From Alphaproteobacteria bacterium (lineage in GTDB: Bacteria > Pseudomonadota > Alphaproteobacteria > TMED109), in NCBI GenBank assembly GCA_022824395.1, contig JAJDZX010000030.1, positions 62,001 through 126,000 of the forward strand: a stretch of DNA of 64,000 nt, read 5' to 3'. The translations under genes were made by a program, and so were the position numbers. Below are positions 18,158 through 27,710 of the stretch, piece after piece; the stretch's first letter is position 1, and each line of letters opens with the position of its first letter. The notes under the pieces were generated by a model. That model ran no database searches and was not told where the DNA came from. It saw only the letters and a list, made by a program, of their open reading frames with translations.

Positions 18158-18967
18158 TCAGGCTTTCCGCGCAGACAGCACGCCAGCTTTCAGCATCTCG
18201 ACCAGCTCGGAAACGGCCACAGCGGCATTCTCGGGCGCTTGCTCCACCGCGTCCACCAGAGCCGAGCCCACCACGACCGCATCCGCGGTTTCCGCGATCC
18301 GCGAAGCCTGCTCTGGGGTCCGGATCCCGAACCCGACGGCGATCGGCAGCTCCGTATGCGCACGAATCCGGGCCAGCGCTCCGGCCACCACGTCCGTTTC
18401 CCCGACCCGCGTACCGGTAATCCCGGCGATAGAGACATAGTACAGAAAGCCCGACGAGTTCCGGAGGACGCTGGGCAACCGTCGGTCGTCCGTCGTCGGC
18501 GTCGCGAGCCGGATGAAGTCGATCCCGCAGGCACGAGCAGGCAGGCAGAGCTCGGAATCCGCTTCCGGCGGCAGGTCCACGACAATGAGGCCGTCGACAC
18601 CGGCGCGGGTCGCATCCTCAAGAAACCGATCCACGCCGTAGGAGAAGATCGGGTTGTAGTACCCCATGAGCACGATCGGCGTCGCATCGTCGCTGGCGCG
18701 AAACTCCCCGACCATCGCCAGTGTGTTCGCCAGCGTCTGCCCGGCCTCGAGTGCCCGCAGTGAACTCTTCTGGATGGCAGGGCCATCGGCCATCGGATCG
18801 CTGAACGGCATGCCGAGCTCGATCACGTCGGCCCCCGCCCGGGGCAATGCCGCCAGGAGGCGCCGGCTCTCGGAAGGGTTCGGGTCGCCAGCCGTGACGA
18901 ACGTGACCAAGCCGGCCCTGCGTTCGTCGGCCAGCTGGCGGAAGCGGGCGTCGATGCGGTCGCTCAC
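18158..18967 (-). CDS. trpA: Tryptophan synthase alpha subunit
   Basis: 269-residue TIM-barrel enzyme that cleaves indole-3-glycerol phosphate to indole. Catalytic Glu and Asp are present in [17 protein letters not shown] place the start at the GTG at 18967 because it forms a GTGA overlap with the trpB stop and yields the normal N-terminus ([11 protein letters not shown]); the frame is open further upstream but that part lies inside trpB. Indole passes through a tunnel to TrpB in the TrpA2B2 complex. Confidence 0.95.
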   Translation of the reverse strand: MSDRIDARFRQLADERRAGLVTFVTAGDPNPSESRRLLAALPRAGADVIELGMPFSDPMADGPAIQKSSLRALEAGQTLANTLAMVGEFRASDDATPIVLMGYYNPIFSYGVDRFLEDATRAGVDGLIVVDLPPEADSELCLPARACGIDFIRLATPTTDDRRLPSVLRNSSGFLYYVSIAGITGTRVGETDVVAGALARIRAHTELPIAVGFGIRTPEQASRIAETADAVVVGSALVDAVEQAPENAAVAVSELVEMLKAGVLSARKA

Positions 18968-20184
18968 AACTCGACGTCCAGCGCTTCGGCAACCGAAAAC
19001 ACGTCCTTGTCGCCCCGGCCGCAGAGGTTCATGACCAGCAGGTGATCCGCCCCGAGGTCGGGCGCCAGCTTTGCCACGTGTGCGAGCGCGTGGCTGGGCT
19101 CGAGCGCCGGCAAGATGCCTTCCAGCTCGGCGCAGAGTTGAAACGCCTCCAGCGCCTCGGCATCGGTCACCGACACGTACTCCACCCGCCCGACGTCGTG
19201 CAGCCAAGAATGTTCGGGTCCGATCCCGGGATAGTCGAGGCCCGCCGAGATCGAATGCGCGTCATTGATTTGACCGTCATCGTTCTGCAGGAGGTAGGTG
19301 CGATTGCCGTGCAGCACGCCCGGGCGCCCGGCCGTGAGTGACGCGGCGTGACGCCCGGTCTCCACGCCCTCGCCTCCAGCCTCGACGCCGATCAGGCGGA
19401 CACCGGTGTCGTCGAGAAACGGATGAAACAAACCCATCGCATTGGAACCGCCACCGATGCACGCGACCAGCGTGTCCGGCAACCGGCCCTCGGCCTCGAC
19501 GATCTGGGCTCTGACCTCGTTCCCGATCACGGCCTGGAAATCGCGGACCATCGCCGGGTACGGGTGCGGGCCCGCTACCGTGCCGATGATGTAGAAGGTG
19601 TCCTCGACGTTTGCGACCCAGTCGCGGAGCGCCTCGTTCATCGCGTCCTTGAGCGTGCGTGTGCCGGAGCTCACCGGGCGCACCTCGGCGCCGAGGAGCC
19701 GCATGCGGAACACGTTCGGCTGTTGGCGTTCGATGTCGGTTTCGCCCATGTACACCGTGCACGGCATGCCGAAACGGGCGCATACGGTCGCCGTGGCCAC
19801 ACCGTGCTGCCCCGCCCCGGTCTCGGCAATGATGCGGGTCTTGCCCATGCGCCGCGCCAGCAGGATCTGTCCGATGCAGTTGTTGATCTTGTGGGCGCCC
19901 GTGTGGTTGAGCTCGTCACGCTTGAAATAGATCTTGGCCCCGCCGAACCGTTCGGTGATCCGGGGAGCAAACGTCAGCGGACTTGGGCGGCCCACGTAGT
20001 GCTTCAGCAGTGCGTTGAACTCGGACCAGAACGCTTCGTCCCGTGAAGCGGCCGCAAAATGCTCCTCGAGATCGAGGATCAGCGGCATCAGGGTCTCGGC
20101 GACAAAGCGGCCGCCGTACGTCCCGAAGTGCCCGTCCTCGTCGGGCCCGTTCCGGAAACTGTTGGACTGATCCATGGCCTGCAT
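18964..20184 (-). CDS. trpB: Tryptophan synthase beta subunit
   Basis: 406-residue PLP enzyme that condenses indole with serine. The PLP lysine is in HTGAHKINN and the phosphate-binding loop is GGGSNAMG. The start may be this ATG or the ATG three codons on (MDQSNSF). It is coupled to trpA by a 4-base overlap and follows trpF after 27 bases. The trpE/G/D/C genes are not in this window, which is usual for the split trp genes of alphaproteobacteria. Confidence 0.96.
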   Translation of the reverse strand: MQAMDQSNSFRNGPDEDGHFGTYGGRFVAETLMPLILDLEEHFAAASRDEAFWSEFNALLKHYVGRPSPLTFAPRITERFGGAKIYFKRDELNHTGAHKINNCIGQILLARRMGKTRIIAETGAGQHGVATATVCARFGMPCTVYMGETDIERQQPNVFRMRLLGAEVRPVSSGTRTLKDAMNEALRDWVANVEDTFYIIGTVAGPHPYPAMVRDFQAVIGNEVRAQIVEAEGRLPDTLVACIGGGSNAMGLFHPFLDDTGVRLIGVEAGGEGVETGRHAASLTAGRPGVLHGNRTYLLQNDDGQINDAHSISAGLDYPGIGPEHSWLHDVGRVEYVSVTDAEALEAFQLCAELEGILPALEPSHALAHVAKLAPDLGADHLLVMNLCGRGDKDVFSVAEALDVEL

Positions 20185-20211
20185 CCGCTGTCAGGGGGGG
20201 TGCCCGCGACC

Positions 20212-20877
20212 TTACTGCAAAACGGGTGCCGAGCGATCAACCGGTGCCCGCACCGCCGCCAGGAAGTCGATGATCAGCGACTCGTCCTTCTCGCCCAGGA
20301 AATGCTCGATGCCGGACGAGACGTCGACGGCCGTCGCCCCCGAACTCGCGATGGCAGCCCCCACGTTGGTCGGTGTGAGCCCGCCTGAGAGGATCCACGG
20401 CAGCGGCAGATCGAGACCCATGAGGACCGACCAGTCGAACGCCCGCGCGTTGCCGCCCGGCCGCGTGGCGCCGTCCGGCGGGCGGGCGTCGAAGAGCAGC
20501 ATGTCGGCCGCTTCGCTGAACATCTCCGCACGGCGGGCATCGTCCCGCGTGGAGATGCCCAAGGCCTTGATCACGGGGACACCCGCGATGCGCCGCACGG
20601 CGGCGATCCGCTCCGGCGTCTCGGCGCCGTGCAGCTGCAAGGCGCCGACGCCGCTGGCCACGGCGGTCCGGACAGCCTCGTCATCGGGGTTCACCATGAC
20701 GCCCACCGCATCAACCGCCGGCGGCAGGACATTCGCGATGGCGCGTGCCTGCTCGGGCTCCACATGCCGCGGGGAAGGAGGGAAGAACACCATGCCGACC
20801 CACCGCGCGCCGTGAGCCGCCGCCAAGACCGCGTGCCCGGGTTCACGCAGGCCGCAGATCTTGGCCGACACGCTCAT
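20212..20877 (-). CDS. trpF: Phosphoribosylanthranilate isomerase
   Basis: 221 residues. Catalyses the Amadori rearrangement of phosphoribosylanthranilate in tryptophan synthesis. The general base Cys is in KICGLR at the N-terminus and the acid Asp in LLFDARPPDG; LSGGLTPTNV forms part of the C-terminal phosphate site. The ATG overlaps the pyrF stop by four bases. Confidence 0.95.
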   Translation of the reverse strand: MSVSAKICGLREPGHAVLAAAHGARWVGMVFFPPSPRHVEPEQARAIANVLPPAVDAVGVMVNPDDEAVRTAVASGVGALQLHGAETPERIAAVRRIAGVPVIKALGISTRDDARRAEMFSEAADMLLFDARPPDGATRPGGNARAFDWSVLMGLDLPLPWILSGGLTPTNVGAAIASSGATAVDVSSGIEHFLGEKDESLIIDFLAAVRAPVDRSAPVLQ

Positions 20878-21581
20878 CGACCGGAGCCACCCAACTCGGC
20901 GGCGATGGCCTCAAGGGCCCTGGCCGGATCCTCGCTGCCGGTGATCGGCCTCCCGATGACCAGCAGGTCCGCACCGGCGGCCGCGGCTTCCGCCGGCGTG
21001 GCCACGCGTTTCTGGTCCTGCGCGGCGGACGACGCCGGGCGAATCCCCGGTGTCACAATCAGGAAACCGGGCCCGGTCTCGAGCCGCACCCGTGCCGCCT
21101 CCGTCGGCGCACAGACGATGCCGGCGAGGCCGCTCGCCTGGGCCAGCCGGGCCAGCCGCACCACCTGGTCCGACGTCGAACCCCGGACCCCAATTGCTGT
21201 CGTGTCGTCGGAATCGAGACTCGTGAGGGTGGTCACGCCAAGAAGAGCAGGCGGTTCCTCGTAGGTCTGGGCGGCGGCCTGTGCGGCCTCCAGCATCGCC
21301 CTGCCGCCGGACGCGTGCACGGTCAGCATGGCGGGCGCCAGCGGCCGGAGCGCCCGGACCGACCCCACCACGGTGTTCGGGATGTCGTGCAGCTTCAGGT
21401 CCAGGAACAGGGGCGCCCCGGCCTCCCGGACCCGCCGGACGCCGGCCGGCCCATGCGCGCTGAAGAATTCGAGCCCCAGCTTGACGGCAGCTGCCGCCCG
21501 GCAGCTCTTCGCGAGCGCCGCTGCGCGGCTGACGTCGGGCGTGTCGACCGCGACGACGATCCTCGCGCCGGACGCGTTCAC
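20874..21581 (-). CDS. pyrF: Orotidine 5'-phosphate decarboxylase
   Basis: 235-residue TIM-barrel enzyme for the last step of UMP synthesis. The catalytic D-x-K-x-x-D set is seen in LDLKLHDIPNTV, and the C-terminal phosphate site is in LLVIGRPITGSEDP. It overlaps both neighbours by four bases (lapA upstream, trpF downstream), so translation of all three is probably linked. Confidence 0.95.
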   Translation of the reverse strand: MNASGARIVVAVDTPDVSRAAALAKSCRAAAAVKLGLEFFSAHGPAGVRRVREAGAPLFLDLKLHDIPNTVVGSVRALRPLAPAMLTVHASGGRAMLEAAQAAAQTYEEPPALLGVTTLTSLDSDDTTAIGVRGSTSDQVVRLARLAQASGLAGIVCAPTEAARVRLETGPGFLIVTPGIRPASSAAQDQKRVATPAEAAAAGADLLVIGRPITGSEDPARALEAIAAELGGSGR

Positions 21582-21817
21582 GGCAAGGACACGCGCCGCG
21601 AACGTCCCCGTGACCCCAGCCGCTCAACCAGGCGTGCAAATCCGCCGAGGACGATCCCCAAGGCGAGCACCGCCACCAGGAGCAGGTAGAGGGGCACTTC
21701 GATCACTCCTTCGAACGGCCAAAAGGCCAGCGCGACGCTTTGCCGGTTGGACAGCGCAAACGGAATGAACAGCAGCGTGAGAACCAGAACGGCGACGCGC
21801 CGAGCAAGGCGCAGCAT
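21578..21817 (-). CDS. lapA: LapA-family small inner-membrane protein
   Basis: 79 residues with two hydrophobic segments (about residues 7-24 and 41-61) joined by a short SNRQSVALAFWPFEG loop typical of the LapA/DUF1049 family, and a basic C-terminal tail. In E. coli LapA with LapB tunes LpxC turnover and so LPS amount; whether it does so here is unknown. Its place between ihfB and pyrF is conserved in alphaproteobacteria. Four-base overlap with pyrF. Confidence 0.8.
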   Translation of the reverse strand: MLRLARRVAVLVLTLLFIPFALSNRQSVALAFWPFEGVIEVPLYLLLVAVLALGIVLGGFARLVERLGSRGRSRRVSLP

Positions 21818-21844
21818 CAGGTGATCCCGGCTCGGTCTCCGCGG

Positions 21845-22129
21845 TTATTCCTCGGTATCGACTCGTTTCCTGAGTTCTTTGCCGGCGCGGAAGTACGGCA
21901 CGCTCTTCTCCGGCACCTGGACGGCGGCGCCGGTCTTCGGGTTGCGCCCGGTATGAGCGGGTCGCAGGCGGACCGAGAAACTGCCGAATCCGCGAAATTC
22001 GGCGCGGTCCCCCCGGGCGAGAGCTTCCTCGATTTCGTTGAAGACAATGCGGACGACCCGGTCGGCTTCCACACCATGCAGGTCCGGATAAGCCTTCTGG
22101 ATCCGCTTGACCAAGTCAGACCGGTTCAC
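21845..22129 (-). CDS. ihfB: Integration host factor beta subunit
   Basis: 94-residue DNA-bending protein of the HU/IHF family. The beta-arm segment RPAHTGRNPKTGAAVQVPEK includes the proline that intercalates into DNA, and the GDRAEFRGFGSFSV strand is typical of the beta subunit. It forms a heterodimer with IhfA, encoded elsewhere. Its place after rpsA is conserved across proteobacteria. Confidence 0.93.
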   Translation of the reverse strand: MNRSDLVKRIQKAYPDLHGVEADRVVRIVFNEIEEALARGDRAEFRGFGSFSVRLRPAHTGRNPKTGAAVQVPEKSVPYFRAGKELRKRVDTEE

Positions 22130-22222
22130 GGGGACCTACCTTCCATGGATGAATCTCCAATCTGGTTCCTGCCAAATCGCGGCACCGTGGTCAAACCGGG
22201 AACAGCTCCGCCACCGGGGGCG

Positions 22223-23929
22223 TTACTCCTCCTTCGGCTTGAGCGCCTCGCTCAGGATGTCCCCAAGGGACGCCCCTGATTCGCTGGACCCGTATTCGCG
22301 GAGCGCACGCTGTTCCTCCTCGATCTCGAGCGACTTGATCGACAGGACCAGACGGGCTGCCTTGGTGTCGATCGACACCACTTTGGCATCCACCCGCTCG
22401 CCTACCGCGAAGCGGTGCGGATTTTGGTCGGTACGGAGCTTCGACAGGTCGCTGCGGCGGATGAAGCCATTGACTTCGTCCACGGTCACCCGCAGTCCGC
22501 TGTCCGTCACCTCGGTGACGACGCAGGTCACCACCTGACCGCGCGAATAGGGGGCCAGGGCACCGGCCACCTTTTCCTCTTCGATCTGGCGGGTGCTGAG
22601 GTTGATGCGCTCCTTCGTGACATCGATTTCCAGCACCTTCGCCCGAACCCGGTCGCCCTTCCGGAATTCCTTGATGGCCTCCTCGCCCGGGCGGGTGGCA
22701 TCGAGGTCGCTCAGATGAATGAGGCCGTCGATGTCGCCCGGCATGCCCAGGAACACGCCGAACTCCGTGATGTTCCGGACCTCGCCCTCGATCACGCTGC
22801 CGATCGGGTGGTCTTCCGCGAACTTCTCCCACGGGTTGCCGGCGCACTGGCGCATCCCGAGGCTGACGCGGCGGCGGTTCGGGTCCACGCCGAGGATCAT
22901 GACCTCGACTTCCTCGCTCGTGGACACCAGCTTCGACGGCGGCACGTTCTTGCGCGTCCAGCTCATCTCCGAGACGTGGACCAGCCCCTCGATCCCGGGT
23001 TCGAGTTCCACGAAAGCGCCGTACTCGGTGATGTTCGTGACGCGGCCTCTGAACTTCGTGCCCTTGGGGTACTTCTCGACGACGCCTTCCCACGGGTCCG
23101 CCTCGAGCTGCTTGATGCCGAGGCTGATCCGCTGGGTGGCCGGGTTGAACCGCACCACCTGCACGCGCAGCTTCTGCCCGACCGACACGACTTCGCTCGG
23201 GTGGTGCACGCGCCGCCAGCTCATGTCCGCGACATGCAGCAAGCCGTCGACCTCGCCGAGGTCGACGAAGGCGCCGTACTCGGTGATGTTCTTGACCACT
23301 CCGTCGAGGATCTGGCCTTCCTTGAGCGTGGCCACCAATTCCGCCCGCGCCTCGGCCCGGGTTTCCTCCAGGACCGCACGTCGGGAGATCACGATGTTGC
23401 CGCGCCGGCGGTCCATCTTCAGGATGTAAAACGGCTGCTTGGTGCCGAACAGATGCTGGGCGTCGCGGACCGGGCGGAGGTCCACCTGGCTACGGGGCAG
23501 GAACGCGCTCGCGCCCTGCAAGTCAACGGTGTAGCCGCCTTTCACGCGTCCCCAGATGATCCCGGTAACCTGCGTCTTCGCTTCAAACGCCTCCTCCAGC
23601 TCGGACCAGGCCTGCTCGCGGCGCGCCCGGTCACGCGACAGCACCGCCTCGCCGTTCCGGTTTTCGATGCGGTCGAGGAACACCTCGACCTCGTCTCCGA
23701 CGGCGGGTTCGCTGCCATGGCCGTGGGCGATGAATTCCTTGAACGGCACCCGGCCTTCCGCCTTGAGGCCGACATCGATCACGGCCGTGTCGTTCTCCAA
23801 GGCGATGACCTTGCCGATCACTACGGTGCCTTCACGTTTTTCGGTGGCGGCGATCGACGCCGCAAACAGCTCGTCGAAGTTCTCCTCGAATGCGGGGTGC
23901 GTCTCGGCAGACGGCACTGTGTTGCTCAT
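22223..23929 (-). CDS. rpsA: 30S ribosomal protein S1
   Basis: 568 residues with six S1 RNA-binding repeats, shown by the recurring NITEYGAFVDL/GLLHVADMSW pattern (for example near residues 220, 305 and 390). S1 unwinds mRNA and brings it to the 30S subunit. The start ATG overlaps the cmk stop by four bases. The cmk-rpsA-ihfB order is conserved. Confidence 0.96.
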   Translation of the reverse strand: MSNTVPSAETHPAFEENFDELFAASIAATEKREGTVVIGKVIALENDTAVIDVGLKAEGRVPFKEFIAHGHGSEPAVGDEVEVFLDRIENRNGEAVLSRDRARREQAWSELEEAFEAKTQVTGIIWGRVKGGYTVDLQGASAFLPRSQVDLRPVRDAQHLFGTKQPFYILKMDRRRGNIVISRRAVLEETRAEARAELVATLKEGQILDGVVKNITEYGAFVDLGEVDGLLHVADMSWRRVHHPSEVVSVGQKLRVQVVRFNPATQRISLGIKQLEADPWEGVVEKYPKGTKFRGRVTNITEYGAFVELEPGIEGLVHVSEMSWTRKNVPPSKLVSTSEEVEVMILGVDPNRRRVSLGMRQCAGNPWEKFAEDHPIGSVIEGEVRNITEFGVFLGMPGDIDGLIHLSDLDATRPGEEAIKEFRKGDRVRAKVLEIDVTKERINLSTRQIEEEKVAGALAPYSRGQVVTCVVTEVTDSGLRVTVDEVNGFIRRSDLSKLRTDQNPHRFAVGERVDAKVVSIDTKAARLVLSIKSLEIEEEQRALREYGSSESGASLGDILSEALKPKEE

Positions 23930-24639
23930 GGGCTCTCCTGGCTCCGCCCCTTCTGGGCGGTGTCCGATGGCGCGCCGCTCACCCGGCGAACCTTGGTGCG
24001 TGAGGTCCTCGGACTCGACCTCACCAGCCGACAGGCCGTCTCGAGCACAGCCTCGGCGTCAAGTTCAGTGGTATCGATCACATGCGCGTCGGTAGCGGCC
24101 GCTAGCGGTGCTGCCGCGCGAGACCGGTCGCGCTGGTCACGCTCTCGCATGTCCTGCTCAACACGGGCTTGTATAAACGGCTCTCCGCGAGCCCGCAACT
24201 CTTTGACCCGGCGAGCTAACCGGACATTTAACGGTCCGGTCAGAAAAAACTTCACATCGGCATCGGGCAGAACCACCGTGCCGATGTCGCGCCCGTCGAG
24301 CACGGCGCCGGCCGTCTCGCCTGGCGGCCGACGGGCAAAGTCACGCTGGCGTCCAACCAGGGTCTGCCGCACCGCCGGATACACCGCCACCTTCGACGCG
24401 ACCCGGCCCACGCGTTCGCTCCGCAGGCCAGGTTCAGACAGGCTCTCCACGGTGACCGTCCGCGCTGCCTTCTCGGCCTGATCGGGATCGGAGCCGTCAC
24501 CGTCGGCCGCCAGCACCCGCGCGGCAACCGCCCGGTACAGGAGCCCGCTGTCGAGATGGGCCAGATTGAACCGTGCCGCCAGTCCGCGGGCCAGGGTGCC
24601 GGTTCCGACGGCCGCCGGCCCATCGATCGCGATGATCAT
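23926..24639 (-). CDS. cmk: Cytidylate kinase with an altered P-loop
   Basis: 237-residue kinase that phosphorylates CMP and dCMP with ATP. I set the start at ATG 24639, which overlaps the aroA stop (ATGA) and gives the normal N-terminus MIIAIDGP. The fold is clear: LDSGLLYRAVA, the DGRDIGTVV motif and the LID arginines (RRVKELRARGE, MRERDQRDRSR). The P-loop, however, reads GPAAVGTGT where the family has GP-x-x-x-GKGT: Thr13 replaces the phosphate-binding lysine. The codon is ACC, so a single base error would not restore Lys. The rest of the gene is intact and its neighbours are normal, so it is unlikely to be a plain pseudogene. Activity is uncertain. Confidence 0.9.
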   Translation of the reverse strand: MIIAIDGPAAVGTGTLARGLAARFNLAHLDSGLLYRAVAARVLAADGDGSDPDQAEKAARTVTVESLSEPGLRSERVGRVASKVAVYPAVRQTLVGRQRDFARRPPGETAGAVLDGRDIGTVVLPDADVKFFLTGPLNVRLARRVKELRARGEPFIQARVEQDMRERDQRDRSRAAAPLAAATDAHVIDTTELDAEAVLETACRLVRSSPRTSRTKVRRVSGAPSDTAQKGRSQESP

Positions 24640-26003
24640 GCCGCCGCCGCCTCGGTATCGATGGCAGCGCCAAGCTGCCGCATGGCCGCACCGAACGCAG
24701 GCCAGCTGGTCCGTATCGTCGCGGCCCCGCCGACCTCGATCGGCTCCGCACACGCGGTTCCCAAGACCAGGAACGCCATGGCGATCCGGTGATCGAGGAA
24801 GGAGTCGATTTTCACGCCGCCCCGGGGGCATGGCGTGCCCTCGATCAGCAGGTCGTCATCTTCGATCCGCGCCGCAACTCCCGCAGCCTGCAGCCCTGTG
24901 CTGAGGGCTTCCAGCCGATCGCTTTCCTTGACCCGAAGCTCGCCGAGGCCACGGAACCGGCTGACTCCTTCCGCGCAGGCGGCGGCCATCGCGAGCGCGG
25001 GATACTCGTCGATGGTTCTCGGCGCGTACTCCGGCCCGAGATCGACCGCTCGCAGGCTGCCGCCTCTGCCGCGGACCCGGAAGTTGGCGATCGGCTCGGC
25101 GCCAGCGTCCGCGACCCGCTCTTCCTCGATGTCGGCACCCATGGCTCGAAGCGCGTCGAGGATTCCCGTGCGCGTCGGGTTGGTTCCGACACCTTCAAGC
25201 TCAACCTCGGAGCCGTCCGTCAGCAGCGCCGCCACCAGCGGAAACGCCGCTGAAGACACGTCGCCGGGAACCGTAATCGCGGCGGGACGCAGGGGCGGGT
25301 TGCCTTCCACCGACACCGCGAGACCGCCGTCTACCGCCGATGCCGACACGTTGGCGCCGAAGTTGCGCAGCATGCGCTCTCCGTGATCGCGGCTCTGGCG
25401 GGGCTCCACCACGGTGGTGATGCCGCTCGCGTGCAGCCCTGCCAGCAGTACACACGACTTCACCTGGGCGGACGCGACGGCGCTGGCCCAGGTAGCCGGG
25501 ATGAGCTCATCGGTGCCGGTCACCGTGATCGGCAATCTTCCGCCCTCGGCCGCGACGAACTCCGCCCCCATGGCCTCAAGCGGGTCGATCACTCGCCGCA
25601 TGGGCCGGCCCCGAAGCGAGGCATCGCCGGTGAGGACAGCCGGAAAAGCGTGCCCCGCAAGCATCCCTGCCAACAGGCGAGCGGCGGTGCCGCTGTTGCC
25701 GCAGTCCAGGACGCCGTCCGGCGGGGCCAGCCCGTGCACACCGACGCCATGAATTCGGTAGGAACCGGGAGCCGCTCTCCGGATATCGACGCCGAGCGCC
25801 CGGAGGCACGCCTGGGTGGCCAGGACGTCCTCCGATTCCAGGCAGCCATCGGCGCGCGATTCACCGACCGCAAGGGCCGAGATCAGGAAGGCGCGGTGCG
25901 AGACGGACTTGTCGCCGGGCACCCGCAAGCGGCCCGACAGGGCACTGCCGGGGCCACCGCTGGCGGTCTCGGCCGAAGACGTGTCAGAACTGGGCTGAAT
26001 CAT
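24636..26003 (-). CDS. aroA: 3-phosphoshikimate 1-carboxyvinyltransferase (EPSP synthase)
   Basis: 455 residues. Transfers the enolpyruvyl group of PEP to shikimate-3-phosphate in aromatic amino-acid synthesis. PEP and shikimate site motifs are VPGDKSVSHRAF, GNSGTAARLLAGMLAG, LRGRPMRRV and AQVKSCVLLAGL, with LGELRVKESDRL near the C-terminus. The pattern is closer to class II (Bacillus/CP4-like) than to E. coli AroA. It is the first gene of the minus-strand operon that continues through cmk and rpsA. Confidence 0.95.
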   Translation of the reverse strand: MIQPSSDTSSAETASGGPGSALSGRLRVPGDKSVSHRAFLISALAVGESRADGCLESEDVLATQACLRALGVDIRRAAPGSYRIHGVGVHGLAPPDGVLDCGNSGTAARLLAGMLAGHAFPAVLTGDASLRGRPMRRVIDPLEAMGAEFVAAEGGRLPITVTGTDELIPATWASAVASAQVKSCVLLAGLHASGITTVVEPRQSRDHGERMLRNFGANVSASAVDGGLAVSVEGNPPLRPAAITVPGDVSSAAFPLVAALLTDGSEVELEGVGTNPTRTGILDALRAMGADIEEERVADAGAEPIANFRVRGRGGSLRAVDLGPEYAPRTIDEYPALAMAAACAEGVSRFRGLGELRVKESDRLEALSTGLQAAGVAARIEDDDLLIEGTPCPRGGVKIDSFLDHRIAMAFLVLGTACAEPIEVGGAATIRTSWPAFGAAMRQLGAAIDTEAAAA

Positions 26004-26277
26004 TCCACGTCACCGGCCGCACCTCGTTGGAACCGTACATACCGGTGGCCGGCACCGCGTGCTCAGCGCGTCTTGGCGACGGATGCCAAGAGCTTCGCAC
26101 GGCACCACGACGAGGATCCGCGCTCGGCGACGCCGACTCGCGCGAGACCACCCAGGCGATCTGGATCTGGGGATCGCGTAGCGATGTCGTGGCTGCAGCC
26201 GGCCCGGCGCTCGGTCCATCGACGCGGACATCGTCCAATTCACTGCTGCCCGCTCTCGTGGGAACGGGCCACGGCCA

Positions 26278-27522
26278 TCATAGGTCCGCGAATGGGTGGG
26301 CGGTCACGCCCGGACCCAACGGCAACTGAACATGCCCCGGATGGACCACGTAGCCAGCCATGGCCTGGTCTCCGAAATCCCCTCGCATCGTGCGTATCGA
26401 GGCTGCCATGCCGGACCGCGGAGTCGCGGAGAGCTTGACCTCGATGGGCACGAGCTTCCCCCCGCTCACCACGACGAGATCGACCTCGGTTCCCGCCAGA
26501 GTTCGCCAAAAGAACACCTGCGGCGCAATTCCCCTGTGCGTCGACGCCTTCACGATTTCTGAGAGCACCGCTGTCTCCATGATGGCGCCCCCCATCGGAC
26601 CGGACGCGGCATGTCCGGCATCCCGGAGTCCCGCGAGATGGCAGAGCGTCCCGGTATCCATGAAATACACCTTCGCAGTCTTGGCGAGTCGCTTCCCGAC
26701 ATTGGCATGGTACGGGCGGAGTACAAGCACCTGGTAGGTCGCCTCCAACACGGATAGCCAGGCCTTGATCGTGTTGACGGCCAAACCCAGATCCCGTGCC
26801 ATGCCGGTGAGGTTCAGCAGTTGTCCGCTTCGGGCCGCCAGGACTTGCAGGAAATTACGGAATCCCATGAGGTCGCCCACCTGCCGGAGGGCGCGGACGT
26901 CCCGCTCCAGATAGGTCTGGATGTAGCTCCCGTGCCAGGGGGCGGCATCGCGTTCCGGACGGGCGCAAAGCTCGGGGAACCCGCCTCTCAGGAACGCCCG
27001 CCAGAGCCCGTTGTAGGTATGGCGCCCAGCGGGAGCGGGCGGACGCTGTGCCTCCCACGGCAGGAGGAGGTCCGGGCGTCCTTCCGCCTCCCGCCGGGAA
27101 AGCGGCAGCAAGCAAAGCATGGCGATGCGGCCCGCAAGCGATTCGCTGATGTCTTCCGCCAATGACAGGTTCTGTGAGCCCGTCAACAAGTACTGCCCGG
27201 CACCGTGCCGGTCTGCATCGATCTTTTCCTTTATGTAAGGAAACAGACCCGGTGCGTACTGCGCTTCGTCGAAGATGACCGGGGGTCTGAACATCTCAAG
27301 AAATGCACGGGGATCGGCGGCAGCCGCTGCGCGGACGTCTGGTGGTTCCAGGGAAACGTATCGGTGGGAATTGTCGAATAGCCGTTGCAGAAGTGTCGTT
27401 TTCCCGGACTGTCGCGGGCCAGTGACGGCGACGGAAGGGAACTCGGCTGCGGCTCTCTTCAGAACCGGCTCGATGGAGCGGGCGATGTAGGGTTCAGCCA
27501 CGGAACAATCAACATTATGCAT
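26278..27522 (-). CDS. DUF4143-family AAA ATPase
   Basis: 414 residues. Walker A is GPRQSGKT (35-42) and Walker B is VIFDEAQYAPGL near 85. The LTGSQNLSL sensor and LAGRIAMLCLLPLS region are typical of this family. The C-terminal DUF4143 part ends with a nuclease-like strand pair (GTEVDLVVVSGGKLVPIEVKLS, split here as TEVDLVV and PIEVKLS). The biological role of the family is unknown. It lies alone between the aroA operon and the oxidoreductase cluster. A long inverted repeat covers its start codon, which suggests self-regulation or mRNA folding control. Confidence 0.85.
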   Translation of the reverse strand: MHNVDCSVAEPYIARSIEPVLKRAAAEFPSVAVTGPRQSGKTTLLQRLFDNSHRYVSLEPPDVRAAAAADPRAFLEMFRPPVIFDEAQYAPGLFPYIKEKIDADRHGAGQYLLTGSQNLSLAEDISESLAGRIAMLCLLPLSRREAEGRPDLLLPWEAQRPPAPAGRHTYNGLWRAFLRGGFPELCARPERDAAPWHGSYIQTYLERDVRALRQVGDLMGFRNFLQVLAARSGQLLNLTGMARDLGLAVNTIKAWLSVLEATYQVLVLRPYHANVGKRLAKTAKVYFMDTGTLCHLAGLRDAGHAASGPMGGAIMETAVLSEIVKASTHRGIAPQVFFWRTLAGTEVDLVVVSGGKLVPIEVKLSATPRSGMAASIRTMRGDFGDQAMAGYVVHPGHVQLPLGPGVTAHPFADL

Positions 27523-27538
27523 TTTGAATGCACAATGT
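27512..27538. promoter_or_regulatory. 27-bp inverted repeat over the DUF4143 ATPase start
   Basis: Arms ACATTATGCATT (27512-27523) and AATGCACAATGT (27527-27538) match at 11 of 12 positions around a 3-base centre. The CDS start codon lies inside it, so both strands can be read as MHNVD. This is AT-rich against a GC-rich background. It fits a dimeric repressor site or an mRNA hairpin hiding the start. Confidence 0.5.
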
Positions 27539-27710
27539 CGACCTTATACCCGTCTCATGTGCCATGCAACCCGGTTGCGCACCTTCGGCATGGAACTTCG
27601 GCTGCCGGGAAAGCCACGCGCGCCGGTCGTTACGCGTCGGGGTACAGGGTACCAAGGTCCGGCCGCAGAGCTCCTTGACCGGTCCCGATCCGGCCCTTTC
27701 CGGAAGCTCT

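Noticed and set aside
22415-24481. 688-codon plus-strand frame opposite rpsA and cmk
   Set aside because: It mirrors rpsA and part of cmk; long antisense frames are expected in GC-rich genes, and its sequence has no domain character.
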